Source of the DNA: Patescibacteria group bacterium
Lineage (GTDB): Bacteria; Patescibacteriota; CPR2; UBA1875
Direction: 5' to 3'
DNA: 48,812 nt
NCBI GenBank assembly: GCA_028694925.1
Contig: JAQVJW010000004.1
Span: forward strand, 1 to 48,812
The notes beneath the pieces are model-generated. The model was not told where the DNA came from. It saw only the letters and a list, made by a program, of their open reading frames with translations, and did no database searches. A program made the position numbers and the translations under genes. The number at the start of each line of letters is the position of its first letter. The first letter of the stretch is position 1. Shown piece after piece: positions 29,200 to 37,251 of this stretch.

Positions 29200-30025
29200 A
29201 AGACTCCTAAAACACATGGTAGTACCCCATAGGGGGAATGCCTTTAGGCCTCATGCCCTTCAGCATAGCGCCCTCTCTCTTTACCTTTTTGGTCTGATGG
29301 TCGCCCAAGTAGCCTTTGGGGTTACCCTCTATTCTGGTCCGGCGGTAATGGGTGCAAATACTGAGGCCTTGAGGAACAATGTAATTGTTCTTTCAAATAT
29401 GGAACGTCAAAAAAATGGTGTTAGCGCTCTTTTTGTAAATGATGCCTTAAATGAAGCCGCCGAGGAAAAGCTCAATGATATGTTCGATAATAATTACTGG
29501 GATCATGTGGGACCAGCCGGAGAGACAGCCTGGGACTTCATCGCCGGTACTGGCTACCGGTACGAGGTAGCAGGGGAGAACCTGGCCCGAGGGTTTGAGA
29601 GTCCCGAAAAGGTTGTTAATGCCTGGATGTCAAGCCCAACCCACAGAGAGAATATCTTAAATGCTCGATTTCAAGAAATTGGTCTTGCTGTTGGCTCAGG
29701 TAAGATAAAGGGGGGTACGACTACCGTAATCGTTCAGTTATTTGGAAGACCCCAGACTGCTTTTGCAAGCCAACGCTCAAGTACCGTCTTGGGTGAGGCA
29801 AAACTAATCCCAGAGCTCGATACCCAAAACGCAACCCTACCATCCCGCTCACCATATTTCTTCGTCTGGGCCCTTATCTTTGGCCTTATTGTCCTTGATG
29901 GAGTGATGCTCAGAAAACTTGGCCTTCATACTTCAAGGAAGCATCTCTTGAGCTTTAGGGTATCACTCGCGATGTCGGCTTTTATGTTACTCCTACTTTC
30001 AATTGGGATCACCGCCATTATCTAG
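29186..30025 (+). CDS. CAP/SCP-domain protein with membrane helices at both ends
   Basis: 279 aa. An N-terminal membrane helix (about 30-52) is followed by a CAP (cysteine-rich secretory/antigen 5/PR-1) domain (about 60-190) containing LSNMERQKNGVSALFVNDAL, WDHVGPAGETAWDFI, GENLARGF and the signature HRENILNARFQEIGLAVG, then two C-terminal helices (about 214-235 and 252-276). The CAP histidines (DHVG, THRE) and Glu are present. Bacterial CAP proteins are extracellular with uncertain enzymatic or binding roles. The TTG start at 29186 lies inside the end of the response regulator gene with GGAGA upstream. Confidence 0.85.
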   Translation: MKRFRRLLKHMVVPHRGNAFRPHALQHSALSLYLFGLMVAQVAFGVTLYSGPAVMGANTEALRNNVIVLSNMERQKNGVSALFVNDALNEAAEEKLNDMFDNNYWDHVGPAGETAWDFIAGTGYRYEVAGENLARGFESPEKVVNAWMSSPTHRENILNARFQEIGLAVGSGKIKGGTTTVIVQLFGRPQTAFASQRSSTVLGEAKLIPELDTQNATLPSRSPYFFVWALIFGLIVLDGVMLRKLGLHTSRKHLLSFRVSLAMSAFMLLLLSIGITAII

Positions 30026-30030
30026 CTCGT

Positions 30031-30059
30031 TTTACATTTAACCCCCAACCATTTACAAT
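30031..30059 (+). promoter_or_regulatory. Promoter of trxB
   Basis: TTTACA (30031-30036), a 17-bp spacer and TACAAT (30054-30059). The segment CCAAC (30045-30049)...GTTGG just after the -10 forms an inverted repeat across the promoter that might be an operator. A GGGAGA Shine-Dalgarno site precedes the ATG at 30099. Confidence 0.65.
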
Positions 30060-30098
30060 AGTTGGGAACTAATTATGAATTAACTATAGGGAGACTTA

Positions 30099-31013
30099 AT
30101 GACCAAGAAAGTACATGACCTTGTAATCATAGGTGCCGGACCGGCTGGAATCTCAGCCGCTATTTATGCCGCAAGATACAAAATGGATTTTTTGATTGTA
30201 GGAGGAGTGCCTGGTGGCAATATGAGTGTCTCTTTTGATATTGATAACTATCCTGGGTACCCGCACACCACGGGGAGTGAACTTACAAACAATATGGTCA
30301 AACAACTTTCGATTATTGGACATGAGATTATCCCAGATAGCGTGAAAAGAATAGAAGAGACCAAAGAAGGCTTTAAGCTCGAGGGAAACACTGGAACCTA
30401 CTTTGGCAGAAAAATCCTTCTTGCAATTGGAACAGAACGGAACAAGCTAGGGGTCCCAGGAGAGGACGCTCTTATAGGGAAAGGTGTTTCCTATTGCGCT
30501 ACCTGTGATGGCTTTTTCTTTAAAGAAAAGAAGGTGGCGGTAGTTGGGGGCGGAGATGCGGCCCTTGAAGCGGCTGTTTTCCTCTCTGAGATTGCAAGTA
30601 AAGTATATATCATCGTAAGACGCGATGTTTTCCGGGCCGAGCCAGATTGGCAAACAAGAATCAAAAAGGCCAAAAACGTTGAGATTCTTTTTAAGACCCA
30701 GGTTAAAGAGATTGTGGGTAAAGAGAAGGTAGAGAAGATTGTCTTAGATAATGGTAAAGAGCTTTCCGTTGATGGGCTGTTTATAGAAATAGGGGAGACA
30801 CCATCAAGTGTCCTCTATGACCAGTTAGGACTTAAGCGCGATAAGGAAGGCTATGTGGTTGTCGATCAAAAGATGAAGACCTCAAAAGAAGGTATTTGGG
30901 CCGTAGGGGATTCGACAACCGGTTCAAACAAATTCAGACAAATTGTGACTGCTTGCGCCGAAGGAGCCATAGCTGCAAACACAATCTATACCGAACTAAG
31001 AGATAAAGAATAA
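30099..31013 (+). CDS. trxB: Thioredoxin reductase
   Basis: A 304-aa FAD/NADPH flavoprotein that reduces thioredoxin. The FAD motif is VIIGAGPAGISAAIYAARY, the redox-active pair is SYCATCDG (Cys133 and Cys136), the NADPH-binding glycine motif is VVGGGDAALEAAVFL, and the second FAD motif GIWAVGDSTTG lies near the C-terminus. Length and order are normal. It is probably monocistronic. A thioredoxin gene is not in the window. Confidence 0.93.
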   Translation: MTKKVHDLVIIGAGPAGISAAIYAARYKMDFLIVGGVPGGNMSVSFDIDNYPGYPHTTGSELTNNMVKQLSIIGHEIIPDSVKRIEETKEGFKLEGNTGTYFGRKILLAIGTERNKLGVPGEDALIGKGVSYCATCDGFFFKEKKVAVVGGGDAALEAAVFLSEIASKVYIIVRRDVFRAEPDWQTRIKKAKNVEILFKTQVKEIVGKEKVEKIVLDNGKELSVDGLFIEIGETPSSVLYDQLGLKRDKEGYVVVDQKMKTSKEGIWAVGDSTTGSNKFRQIVTACAEGAIAANTIYTELRDKE

Positions 31014-31167
31014 TGGCTTTACGTGGGGGAAATAGCGGAATATCTGGTAGAGGTCGTGCTTGTTTATCCACATTTTGTGCTTGACAGCAGCACGTGCTCA
31101 GTTCATCCTAGATTATACGAGTTAATTAGCCCTTAGGGGTAAATCAAATTGAAGGGAGGTGATACGA
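31014..31167 (+). other. Intergenic region between trxB and the DUF5679 gene
   Basis: 154 bases with no gene. CGTGCT (31058-31063) can pair with AGCACG around a long AT-rich loop, and GCACGTGC is a palindrome. A TTGACA at 31081-31086 has no -10 at the right distance. A GGGAGGTGAT Shine-Dalgarno sequence for DUF5679 ends the region. Confidence 0.35.
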
Positions 31168-31314
31168 ATGGCAACAGAAGGATACTGCGTAAAATGTAAG
31201 GAAAAAAGAGAGATCAAAGACCCGCAAGATATTACGATGAAGAATGGCCGACCAGCTACACAGGGTACTTGCCCAGAATGTGGCACTAAGATCTTCCGAA
31301 TCGGAAAGTCTTAA
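31168..31314 (+). CDS. DUF5679 zinc-ribbon protein, 48 aa
   Basis: The short protein starts MATEGYCVKCKEKREIKDP and ends with TCPECGTKIFRIGKS. The two CxxC knuckles form a zinc ribbon and the pattern MKNGRPATQGTCPECGTKIFRIG is typical of DUF5679. The function is unknown; nucleic-acid or ribosome association is plausible for such ribbons. It has a perfect anti-Shine-Dalgarno match (GGGAGGTGAT) and its own terminator, so it appears to be well expressed. Confidence 0.88.
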   Translation: MATEGYCVKCKEKREIKDPQDITMKNGRPATQGTCPECGTKIFRIGKS

Positions 31315-31344
31315 TCCAAAAGTCTTGAGAGATATGTTTTCAAG

Positions 31345-31377
31345 AACAGCCCCGCGCTTCTGGCGCAGGGCTGTTTT
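31345..31377 (+). terminator. Rho-independent terminator after DUF5679
   Basis: ACAGCCC (31346-31352) pairs with GGGCTGT (31368-31374), with an inner GCGC/GCGC stem and a trailing TTTTAG. Confidence 0.85.
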
Positions 31378-31390
31378 AGTACAAACGCCC

Positions 31391-31440
31391 TTGACATTAC
31401 GGGCAAATAGGCTTAACCTGAGCATAAAGAGGATTAAGCC
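31391..31440 (+). promoter_or_regulatory. Promoter with an inverted repeat over the -10 box
   Basis: TTGACA (31391-31396), a 17-bp spacer and TAACCT (31414-31419). GGCTTAACCT (31410-31419) and AGGATTAAGCC (31430-31440) form an inverted repeat whose left arm contains the -10 box. Because that arm lies upstream of the predicted start (about 31426), it acts as DNA rather than RNA, consistent with a repressor operator. Confidence 0.6.
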
Positions 31441-31463
31441 CAGTTGGGCAGAAAGGAGTTGCC

Positions 31464-31655
31464 ATGCAATTCTACAATGTTAAAAAACGGGAGAAGGTTG
31501 AAATCCCAGATTCAGAAGTAAAGAAAACTACATACGAAGTAAGGGGTGGCCAAATTCGCTATGCCGTTAAGGCGGTTGATACCGATGGGATGAACCTTAC
31601 CAAGTTCATGAAGAAGGAAGACTGGGATGCACTAGACGCTCCAATGGTCGACTAG
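31464..31655 (+). CDS. Small conserved-looking hypothetical protein, 63 aa
   Basis: A 63-aa soluble protein (MQFYNVKKREKVEIPDSEVK at the start, ending with a KFMKKEDWDAL segment). The pattern YEVRGGQIRYAVKAVDTDGMNLTKF looks like a small beta domain; I recall similar short hypothetical proteins in CPR genomes but no name. GAAAGGAG precedes the ATG. It has its own promoter with a possible operator and its own terminator, so it is an independent, regulated unit. Confidence 0.75.
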   Translation: MQFYNVKKREKVEIPDSEVKKTTYEVRGGQIRYAVKAVDTDGMNLTKFMKKEDWDALDAPMVD

Positions 31656-31671
31656 AGGCAAAGAGGTATAC

Positions 31672-31699
31672 AAAAAGTCCCGCGAAAGCGGGGCTTTTT
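31672..31699 (+). terminator. Strong terminator with GAAA tetraloop
   Basis: AAAAAGTCCCGC (31672-31683) pairs with GCGGGGCTTTTT (31688-31699) around GAAA, with one T-G pair. It would work in both directions, also serving the minus-strand tRNA-Glu. Confidence 0.88.
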
Positions 31700-31711
31700 G
31701 ATATCTTTATT

Positions 31712-31787
31712 TGGTAGCCCGTAGGGGAATCGAACCCCTGTTTCCAGGATGAGAACCTGATGTCCTAGTCCACTAGACGAACGGGCC
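31712..31787 (-). tRNA. tRNA-Glu (anticodon CTC)
   Basis: On the minus strand the acceptor GGCCCGT pairs with ACGGGCT (first pair G-U), and the anticodon stem TCAGG/CCTGG encloses TTCTCAT (anticodon CTC, reading GAG). The T-arm is CAGGG-GTTCGATT-CCCCT-like. The discriminator A and CCA (31714-31712) are encoded. Confidence 0.93.
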
Positions 31788-31842
31788 ATATTCGCTTTGT
31801 GATTTTAACAAATAATAGGACCTTTTTCAATCCTCGGTGGTC

Positions 31843-31851
31843 TGATATAAT
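31843..31851 (+). promoter_or_regulatory. Extended -10 promoter of the DD-carboxypeptidase gene
   Basis: TGATATAAT, hexamer 31846-31851, with nine bases to the ATG at 31861 and no Shine-Dalgarno sequence. Confidence 0.65.
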
Positions 31852-31860
31852 CTTCTCTGC

Positions 31861-32805
31861 ATGAAGAAAATTATCATCTATTTCATAATCGCCACAGGTC
31901 TTTTGGGTGGTGCCTTTACTTTCTTTAAATATAATACCCGTACCAGTGACGCTGAGGTAACAAACCTTGAATCTCAAGAAGACCTTTCAGAAAAAGAAAG
32001 AGAAGAGCTAATAGCAAAGAACGTTGAGAGGTATCAACCAAAGGGGGATAAGGAGAATAGTAAAGGGCCAGGTATTACGGCCCAATCTGCGATCGTAGTT
32101 GACGAAGAGACAAATGAGGTACTCTATGCTAAGAATGTCCACAAGAAGATGCCTCCGGCCTCGATTATTAAGATGCTGACCTTTTCTCTAGCTCTTGAAG
32201 TGTATAATGTAGATGAAAAGATTGAGATAACAGAGCATGCCTCAAAACAGATATCAAACAAGATTAATATGAAGGCCGGGGAAAAGATGAGCCTCTCTGA
32301 TCTTCTATATGGTCTGATGATGATCTCGGCTAACGATGCGGCCTATGCCATTGCTGATGCCTACGAAGGAGGCTTTGAGGCCTTTATCGAGCTCGCCAAT
32401 GAAAAGATTGCTCTCCTTGGCCTCTCAAATACTGTAATGGCAAACCCTGCTGGGCTCGATGATCCCAATCAAGTCTCTACAGTCTATGATATGGCAACAA
32501 TCACAAGATATGCTCTTCTTGAGCATCCAGAGGTAGTTAAATATGCCGGTAAGAAAACGGAGCACTCAGTTTATGCGACCGAAGATAACGAACCGCACTG
32601 GTGGTTTGGCCACCTTTCCCAGATGCTAAGGAGCTACAAGGGGATGATCGCCGCCAAGACTGGCTACACCGATGAAGCCGGGACAACATATATCGGGATC
32701 GCCGAAAGGGGAGGGCGGAGACTAGTGGTTGTTTTGATGGGTGGTAGTGGCCCAAGTGCCAATAATGACGTTAAGGCTCTTCTTGACTATGGCTTTGCAA
32801 ACTAA
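31861..32805 (+). CDS. D-alanyl-D-alanine carboxypeptidase (S11 family)
   Basis: A 314-aa penicillin-binding protein that trims the terminal D-Ala of wall peptides outside the membrane. An N-terminal membrane or signal helix (about 3-22) and a charged linker lead to the catalytic domain with SIIKML (Ser101, Lys104), SANDA (Ser156, Asn158) and the KTG triad in AAKTGYTDEAG. The C-terminal beta domain of longer PBP5-type proteins is absent. A second S11 protein is at 39183. The start fits a short-leader promoter. Confidence 0.92.
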   Translation: MKKIIIYFIIATGLLGGAFTFFKYNTRTSDAEVTNLESQEDLSEKEREELIAKNVERYQPKGDKENSKGPGITAQSAIVVDEETNEVLYAKNVHKKMPPASIIKMLTFSLALEVYNVDEKIEITEHASKQISNKINMKAGEKMSLSDLLYGLMMISANDAAYAIADAYEGGFEAFIELANEKIALLGLSNTVMANPAGLDDPNQVSTVYDMATITRYALLEHPEVVKYAGKKTEHSVYATEDNEPHWWFGHLSQMLRSYKGMIAAKTGYTDEAGTTYIGIAERGGRRLVVVLMGGSGPSANNDVKALLDYGFAN

Positions 32806-32823
32806 ATCACTATATCTTTGTTA

Positions 32824-32852
32824 TTGATAAACTTGGTCTTTTAGCCTAAAAT
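32824..32852 (+). promoter_or_regulatory. Promoter of the PAS histidine kinase gene
   Basis: TTGATA (32824-32829), a 17-bp spacer and TAAAAT (32847-32852). Ten bases separate the -10 box from the ATG at 32863; no Shine-Dalgarno sequence. Confidence 0.7.
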
Positions 32853-32862
32853 TGTAATTGTT

Positions 32863-34530
32863 ATGGAGGGGAAAGACCTTAAACACATCACGCAGATAAG
32901 GCTATGGCTACTTTTTGGAAACATCGCCGTTATAGTTTTCTATGGGGCAATAATCTTTTTTACTAACCTCTCTGTCATTAACTATTACGGTCTTAAGATT
33001 GCAGCCGCGCTCTCAATCTTCTATATCATTTATCATTTTTCTTCAAACTACTTTCTCGAAAAAAAACCTGAGTTTATTCTAGAACTATCAACATTCTTGA
33101 CCCTGCTTTACAGCGTTCTTCTAATCGATTACTTTAGTGGCCCCTTCGGCTATCTCTACCTCTTCATCTATATCCTTATCCTTGCGGCCTTTATCTTTAA
33201 GCCCCTCTGGGGCCTTGCAACCGCTACTGTCTTTACAATCTACCTGACTCTTTATGGCCTCTTTGCGGCTGGGGATCTTACGTCCGAATGGCGTCAGTAC
33301 CTGATTGCTTTTCTCTCAATCATCGTCTCATCAGGGGCTGGATTTCTAGTTAACTACAGGAGTCAAAAGATCGAAAGGGAAGGCCAAAAACTCAAAAAAA
33401 CGGCCGATAAGTTAACCGCCGAAAAGTCACAAGATGAGGCAGTCCTCTCTGCCATTGCCGATGGTGTTTACGCCGTCGATCGAGATCGAAACTTAGTGCT
33501 CCTTAATAAAGCGGCCCAGGGAATGGTCGGCTGGGAAGAGAAGGACGCTCTCGGGATTAAGTGTCAAACCGTAATGAAACTCATAAAAGGAGATGATAAT
33601 GTCTCGGTTTGCGAAAAGGATTGTCCGGCCCTTGCGGTTTGGAATACTGGGGAGGCCGTCTTTCGAACCGATACCTGCTTTATCCATAAAAAGAACAAGA
33701 ATAGAGTCCAGCTTTCATCATCTTATGCTCCAATTAAGGATATGGAAGGGAACATGGTTGGCGCTATTTGTGTGTTCCGCGATATCACAAAAGAGAAGGA
33801 ACTGGAAAGGCAAAGAAACGAATTTGTCTCTACGGCCTCTCACGAGCTTCGGACCCCAATCACCGCCACCGAAGGGTACCTTTCAATCATCACCGACTCT
33901 GGAATGTGTAAGGTCGATAACAATACTAAAGAATATCTCGGAAAGGCTAGGAATACCCTACTTGGGATGTCGAGCCTTGTTAAAAACCTTCTTTCGGTCA
34001 CAAAGATTGAAGAAGGAAAACTCGAGACTACAATCACCAACTTCCCAATCAAAGATCTCGTAAAAGAAGTGATCGATGTTTTTGCGAAAAAAGCAAAAGA
34101 CAAAGGAATCGAACTTAACTTTTCAGAATCAAAGGAGCCAGGAGCCAAGGGAAAGAAAGCCATCGGAAGGGCCCTAAATGTCACGGCTGATCGCGAGATG
34201 ATCAGGGAAGTATTAAACAATCTCGTAGAGAATGCGATTAAGTTTACCGATAAGGGAGGGGTTACAATCTCGATCGATTATGATAAGGAGTTTGCAACAG
34301 TTAACGTCACCGATACAGGGATGGGGATGCCCAAGGATGCTCAGAAGCATCTCTTTGAAAAGTTTTACCGGGTTGATAATACCGCAACAAGAGAGGTTGG
34401 GGGGACCGGTCTCGGGCTATATATCACAAGGTCGATCATAGAGACCTTTGGGGGTAAGATTTGGGTCGAGAGTACCAAAGGAAAGGGTTCGACCTTTCAC
34501 TTTACGATTCCTTTGGCGCTTGATTCCTAA
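32863..34530 (+). CDS. Membrane PAS-domain sensor histidine kinase
   Basis: A 555-aa kinase. Residues 12-165 hold about six membrane helices with short loops. A coiled linker (about 166-190) leads to a PAS domain (about 190-310, AIADGVYAVDRDRNLVLLNK) containing several cysteines (CQTVM, VCEKDC, TDTCF) that might bind a metal or sense redox state. Next come the dimerisation box STASHELRTPITATEGYL (His about 327) and the ATPase domain with NNLVENAIKF (N box), DTGMGM (G1), FEKFYRVD (F) and GGTGLGLYI (G2). The single-domain response regulator gene 54 bases downstream is the natural partner. Confidence 0.92.
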   Translation: MEGKDLKHITQIRLWLLFGNIAVIVFYGAIIFFTNLSVINYYGLKIAAALSIFYIIYHFSSNYFLEKKPEFILELSTFLTLLYSVLLIDYFSGPFGYLYLFIYILILAAFIFKPLWGLATATVFTIYLTLYGLFAAGDLTSEWRQYLIAFLSIIVSSGAGFLVNYRSQKIEREGQKLKKTADKLTAEKSQDEAVLSAIADGVYAVDRDRNLVLLNKAAQGMVGWEEKDALGIKCQTVMKLIKGDDNVSVCEKDCPALAVWNTGEAVFRTDTCFIHKKNKNRVQLSSSYAPIKDMEGNMVGAICVFRDITKEKELERQRNEFVSTASHELRTPITATEGYLSIITDSGMCKVDNNTKEYLGKARNTLLGMSSLVKNLLSVTKIEEGKLETTITNFPIKDLVKEVIDVFAKKAKDKGIELNFSESKEPGAKGKKAIGRALNVTADREMIREVLNNLVENAIKFTDKGGVTISIDYDKEFATVNVTDTGMGMPKDAQKHLFEKFYRVDNTATREVGGTGLGLYITRSIIETFGGKIWVESTKGKGSTFHFTIPLALDS

Positions 34531-34584
34531 AATGTTTATTGACAAAAACGTAACGATTTAAGAAGATAATAGAAGGAGAACACA

Positions 34585-34956
34585 ATGACAAAGATAATGA
34601 TTGTTGAAGATGATGTAACTTTACGCGATATTTACACCACTCGGTTTAAAGCAGAAGGTTATGAAGTAGTAACTGCTTCTGATGGAGAGGCGGCTCTTTC
34701 GACTGCCGTTAAAGAAAAGCCAAACCTAATCTTACTTGATATTATGATGCCTAAGATTTCCGGTTTTGATGTCCTTGATATCCTCCGTGATACCGAGGAG
34801 ACCAAGAATACCAAGATTGTAGTGATGAGCGCCCTTTCCCAAACCTCAGACATTGAAAAGGGGAAGACCTTAGGAGCAAATGCCTATCTTGTAAAATCTC
34901 AGGTAACACTCTCTGAGGTGGTCGAGAAGGTTAAGGCGATACTAGCTGAGAAATAA
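34585..34956 (+). CDS. Stand-alone response regulator receiver protein (CheY-like)
   Basis: A 123-aa receiver domain: acidic pocket MIVEDDVTL, phosphoacceptor Asp in LILLDIMMPKISGFD, switch residue in VVMSALSQ and Lys in AYLVKSQV. There is no output domain. It follows the PAS kinase on the same strand and probably takes its phosphate. AGAAGGAG precedes the ATG. TTGACA at 34539-34544 has only a poor -10 at proper spacing, so it may be cotranscribed with the kinase or have a weak own promoter. Confidence 0.92.
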   Translation: MTKIMIVEDDVTLRDIYTTRFKAEGYEVVTASDGEAALSTAVKEKPNLILLDIMMPKISGFDVLDILRDTEETKNTKIVVMSALSQTSDIEKGKTLGANAYLVKSQVTLSEVVEKVKAILAEK

Positions 34957-34978
34957 TAGCTTTATACACAATACAAAG

Positions 34979-35000
34979 AAGTCTCAAATGAGGCTTTTTT
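34979..35000 (+). terminator. Rho-independent terminator of the kinase/regulator unit
   Basis: AAGTCTC (34979-34985) pairs with GAGGCTT (34990-34996, one T-G pair) around AAAT, followed by TTTT. Confidence 0.8.
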
Positions 35001-35025
35001 GCTTTATATAGCCTAAATGTCTCTA

Positions 35026-35054
35026 TTGACTTCCATTTTACAAAGACTGATAAT
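35026..35054 (+). promoter_or_regulatory. Promoter of the exported 264-aa protein gene
   Basis: TTGACT (35026-35031), a 17-bp spacer and GATAAT (35049-35054). A CAAGGAGGG Shine-Dalgarno sequence precedes the GTG at 35101. Confidence 0.6.
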
Positions 35055-35100
35055 TTAGTTATCATTTATTATTTTAGCTGCACTCAAGGAGGGTGCTTAC

Positions 35101-35895
35101 GTGAAAGAGAAAATTAACACTAAAAGACTTTTAACAACCATTGGGATTGTACTTTTAGCCTCAGCTGCAGTTGGTGGTACTACTTGGTGGTTTATGAACC
35201 GAGAAATTAGGGAGCTCATGTTAGAGCAATCTCTTATGAATATTGATAATGCCTACAATAATTACTGTGAATCGGCTACGGATGCGGCAGACGAAAACGA
35301 TTTAGTTAAGTTCGCAAAACTTCAATACGGTATCTCAGAAGCAAAAATTGAGGAGACTGAAGAAGGTGTGTTTTTCTATATCGGATATGTCCCGGTAGAG
35401 GGTGGTTGGAATACTAGCGGATATTCACTTGCTTGCAGAGCGACTGAAACCGAAGGCGTGAGCTTAACAGATAATGAGACAATAATCGAGAACAAAACTG
35501 AAAACTTCACCCTAGGTACCCCTGCTGGCTGGACACTAGAAAACAAGATTGCAGACGGTTTAACGCAATATGTTTTTACGAAGTCGGGGGTGGGCACAGT
35601 CGTTCTTGAGATTGGTTATGGAGGCAGAGGCTTCGAAGGTACTAAAAGAGTCATAGAATATGAGGTTACGGCAAACAAGGCAAATGTTACTTACACGAAA
35701 TTGTCAGATATTACTACTAATACATGGGAGGGGGGAGAGACAAGTGGTTATTTTATTATTTCTAGAGCTGAAGACAATACAGGTTTCGTAAACAAAGACA
35801 ATTTCACACTATATGCCTATGGCGACGATGACACAAAAGCCACAGAGGCAGAGAAGGCCTACAAACAGATACTAGATTCTATTGAGTTTAACTAA
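35101..35895 (+). CDS. Membrane-anchored extracytoplasmic protein, unknown function
   Basis: 264 aa with a GTG start. An N-terminal membrane helix (about 10-31, IGIVLLASAAVGGTTWWFM) is followed by an acidic extracytoplasmic region rich in beta strands and Thr/Glu. It ends with KAYKQILDSIEF, typical of the final helix of small exported lipoprotein-like domains such as PsbP/YbbR-type folds, though I cannot name a family. Two cysteines (NNYCES and LACRA) could form a disulfide. It has its own promoter and lies between the two-component genes and aspS. Confidence 0.65.
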   Translation: MKEKINTKRLLTTIGIVLLASAAVGGTTWWFMNREIRELMLEQSLMNIDNAYNNYCESATDAADENDLVKFAKLQYGISEAKIEETEEGVFFYIGYVPVEGGWNTSGYSLACRATETEGVSLTDNETIIENKTENFTLGTPAGWTLENKIADGLTQYVFTKSGVGTVVLEIGYGGRGFEGTKRVIEYEVTANKANVTYTKLSDITTNTWEGGETSGYFIISRAEDNTGFVNKDNFTLYAYGDDDTKATEAEKAYKQILDSIEFN

Positions 35896-35926
35896 CAACA
35901 CTCTAGATATATTAACCTCATTGCGC

Positions 35927-35932
35927 TATAAT
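35927..35932 (+). promoter_or_regulatory. -10 box giving leaderless aspS
   Basis: A consensus TATAAT ends exactly six bases before the ATG at 35939, with no Shine-Dalgarno sequence. The -35 region (TAGATA, 35904-35909) is poor. Confidence 0.68.
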
Positions 35933-35938
35933 TCTCTT

Positions 35939-37237
35939 ATGCGAACACTTGTTTCAGATATCGCAAAGAGTATCGGAAAAGAGGTAACCGTCGCTGGCTG
36001 GATCGCAAAGATCCGAAAGCTAGGCGGCATTTCTTTCGTTTCGCTTCGCGATCGCTCTGGAATTGCCCAAATCGTAGTCGAGAAGGAGGCCCATAAACTA
36101 CTTTCTGGTCTTTCAACCGAATCGGTCGTTGAATTTACCGGTAAGGTCAAGAAAGAGGAGAGAGCGCCATTTGGGGCTGAAATTTTGGCAAAGGATGTCA
36201 AGATAATCTCCCCTGTATCAGAAGATGTTCCGGTTGAGATAAACAAAAAAGAACTTAGGGCAAATATCGATACCTTACTTGATAACCGTCCAATTACCTT
36301 AAGAAATCCGGAACAACGGGCAATCTTTAAAGTACAGGCTGAGGTTATTCGAGCTTTCCGTGATTTCCTTTCTGGTGAAGATTTTACCGAGATTAATTCT
36401 TCAAAGATAGTCGAGTCAGGCCTTGAGACTGGGGGAGCTGAAATGTTCCCTGTTTCTTGGTTTCGGGACAAGGCTTTTCTTTCTCAGAGCCCCCAAATGT
36501 ATAAGCAGATTATGGTTGGAGTGTATGAAAGAGTCTTTGAGACGGCTTACGCCTACCGAGCCGAAAAACATTCAACCGCCAGACATTTAAATGAATATCT
36601 ATCGCTTGACTTTGAAATGGGCTTTATAACCTCCCACGAAGACATTATGGAAATGGAAGAGAAGCTTCTAAAATATATGATGAAGCACCTCGAGAAGACG
36701 TGTTCTCGGGAGTTTGAGATGCTTGGAGCAACTATCCCTAAGGTTGGGGCCAAAATACCTCGTATGAAGCTCTCCGAGGCTCAAAAGGTGCTTGAACAGG
36801 AGTACAAGGTGAAGTGTGCCGGCGCCCCAGATCTTGACCCCAAGCAAGAGAAGCTTATCTCAGAATACGCCGAGAAGAAACTAGAAAGTGAGTTTATCTT
36901 TATCACTCATTACCCATCAAAGAAACGCCCTTTCTATACCTACGATGATCCTAAAAACCCAAAAGAGACATTAAGCTTTGATCTTATGTTTCGCGGGCTT
37001 GAGGTTACGACCGGGGGACAAAGGATTCATTTGTACGATGAATACCTAAAGAAGATGAAAGATAGGGGAATGGACGTGGAGGCTTTCGCTGATTATTTGA
37101 TGGCTTTTAAATACGGTATGCCAGCACATGGTGGGCTTGCAATTGGAGCTGAGAGGCTAACTGCTAGACTTCTTGGGCTTCAAAACATTCGGGAGGCTTC
37201 ACTCTTCCCACGTGATATTAACAGATTAAGACCATAG
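35939..37237 (+). CDS. aspS: Aspartyl-tRNA synthetase, short archaeal-type (probably non-discriminating)
   Basis: A 432-aa class IIb synthetase. The N-terminal OB domain (VTVAGWIAKIRKLGGISFV) binds the anticodon. The catalytic core has FLSQSPQMYKQIM, FETAYAYRAEKHSTARHLNE (motif 2) and GGLAIGAERLTARLLGLQNI (motif 3), ending SLFPRDINRL. It lacks the large GAD insertion of ordinary bacterial AspRS (about 580 aa), so it is the archaeal-like form. Such enzymes often aspartylate both tRNA-Asp and tRNA-Asn, which needs GatCAB. The ATG at 35939 is supported by the promoter; an upstream frame start at 35882 would overlap the previous gene. Confidence 0.88.
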   Translation: MRTLVSDIAKSIGKEVTVAGWIAKIRKLGGISFVSLRDRSGIAQIVVEKEAHKLLSGLSTESVVEFTGKVKKEERAPFGAEILAKDVKIISPVSEDVPVEINKKELRANIDTLLDNRPITLRNPEQRAIFKVQAEVIRAFRDFLSGEDFTEINSSKIVESGLETGGAEMFPVSWFRDKAFLSQSPQMYKQIMVGVYERVFETAYAYRAEKHSTARHLNEYLSLDFEMGFITSHEDIMEMEEKLLKYMMKHLEKTCSREFEMLGATIPKVGAKIPRMKLSEAQKVLEQEYKVKCAGAPDLDPKQEKLISEYAEKKLESEFIFITHYPSKKRPFYTYDDPKNPKETLSFDLMFRGLEVTTGGQRIHLYDEYLKKMKDRGMDVEAFADYLMAFKYGMPAHGGLAIGAERLTARLLGLQNIREASLFPRDINRLRP

Positions 37238-37251
37238 GGGGGCCAAGGGGG

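Noticed and set aside
31081-31119. TTGACA promoter upstream of DUF5679
   Set aside because: The possible -10 boxes (TAGATT, TATACG) are 22 or more bases away, outside normal spacing.
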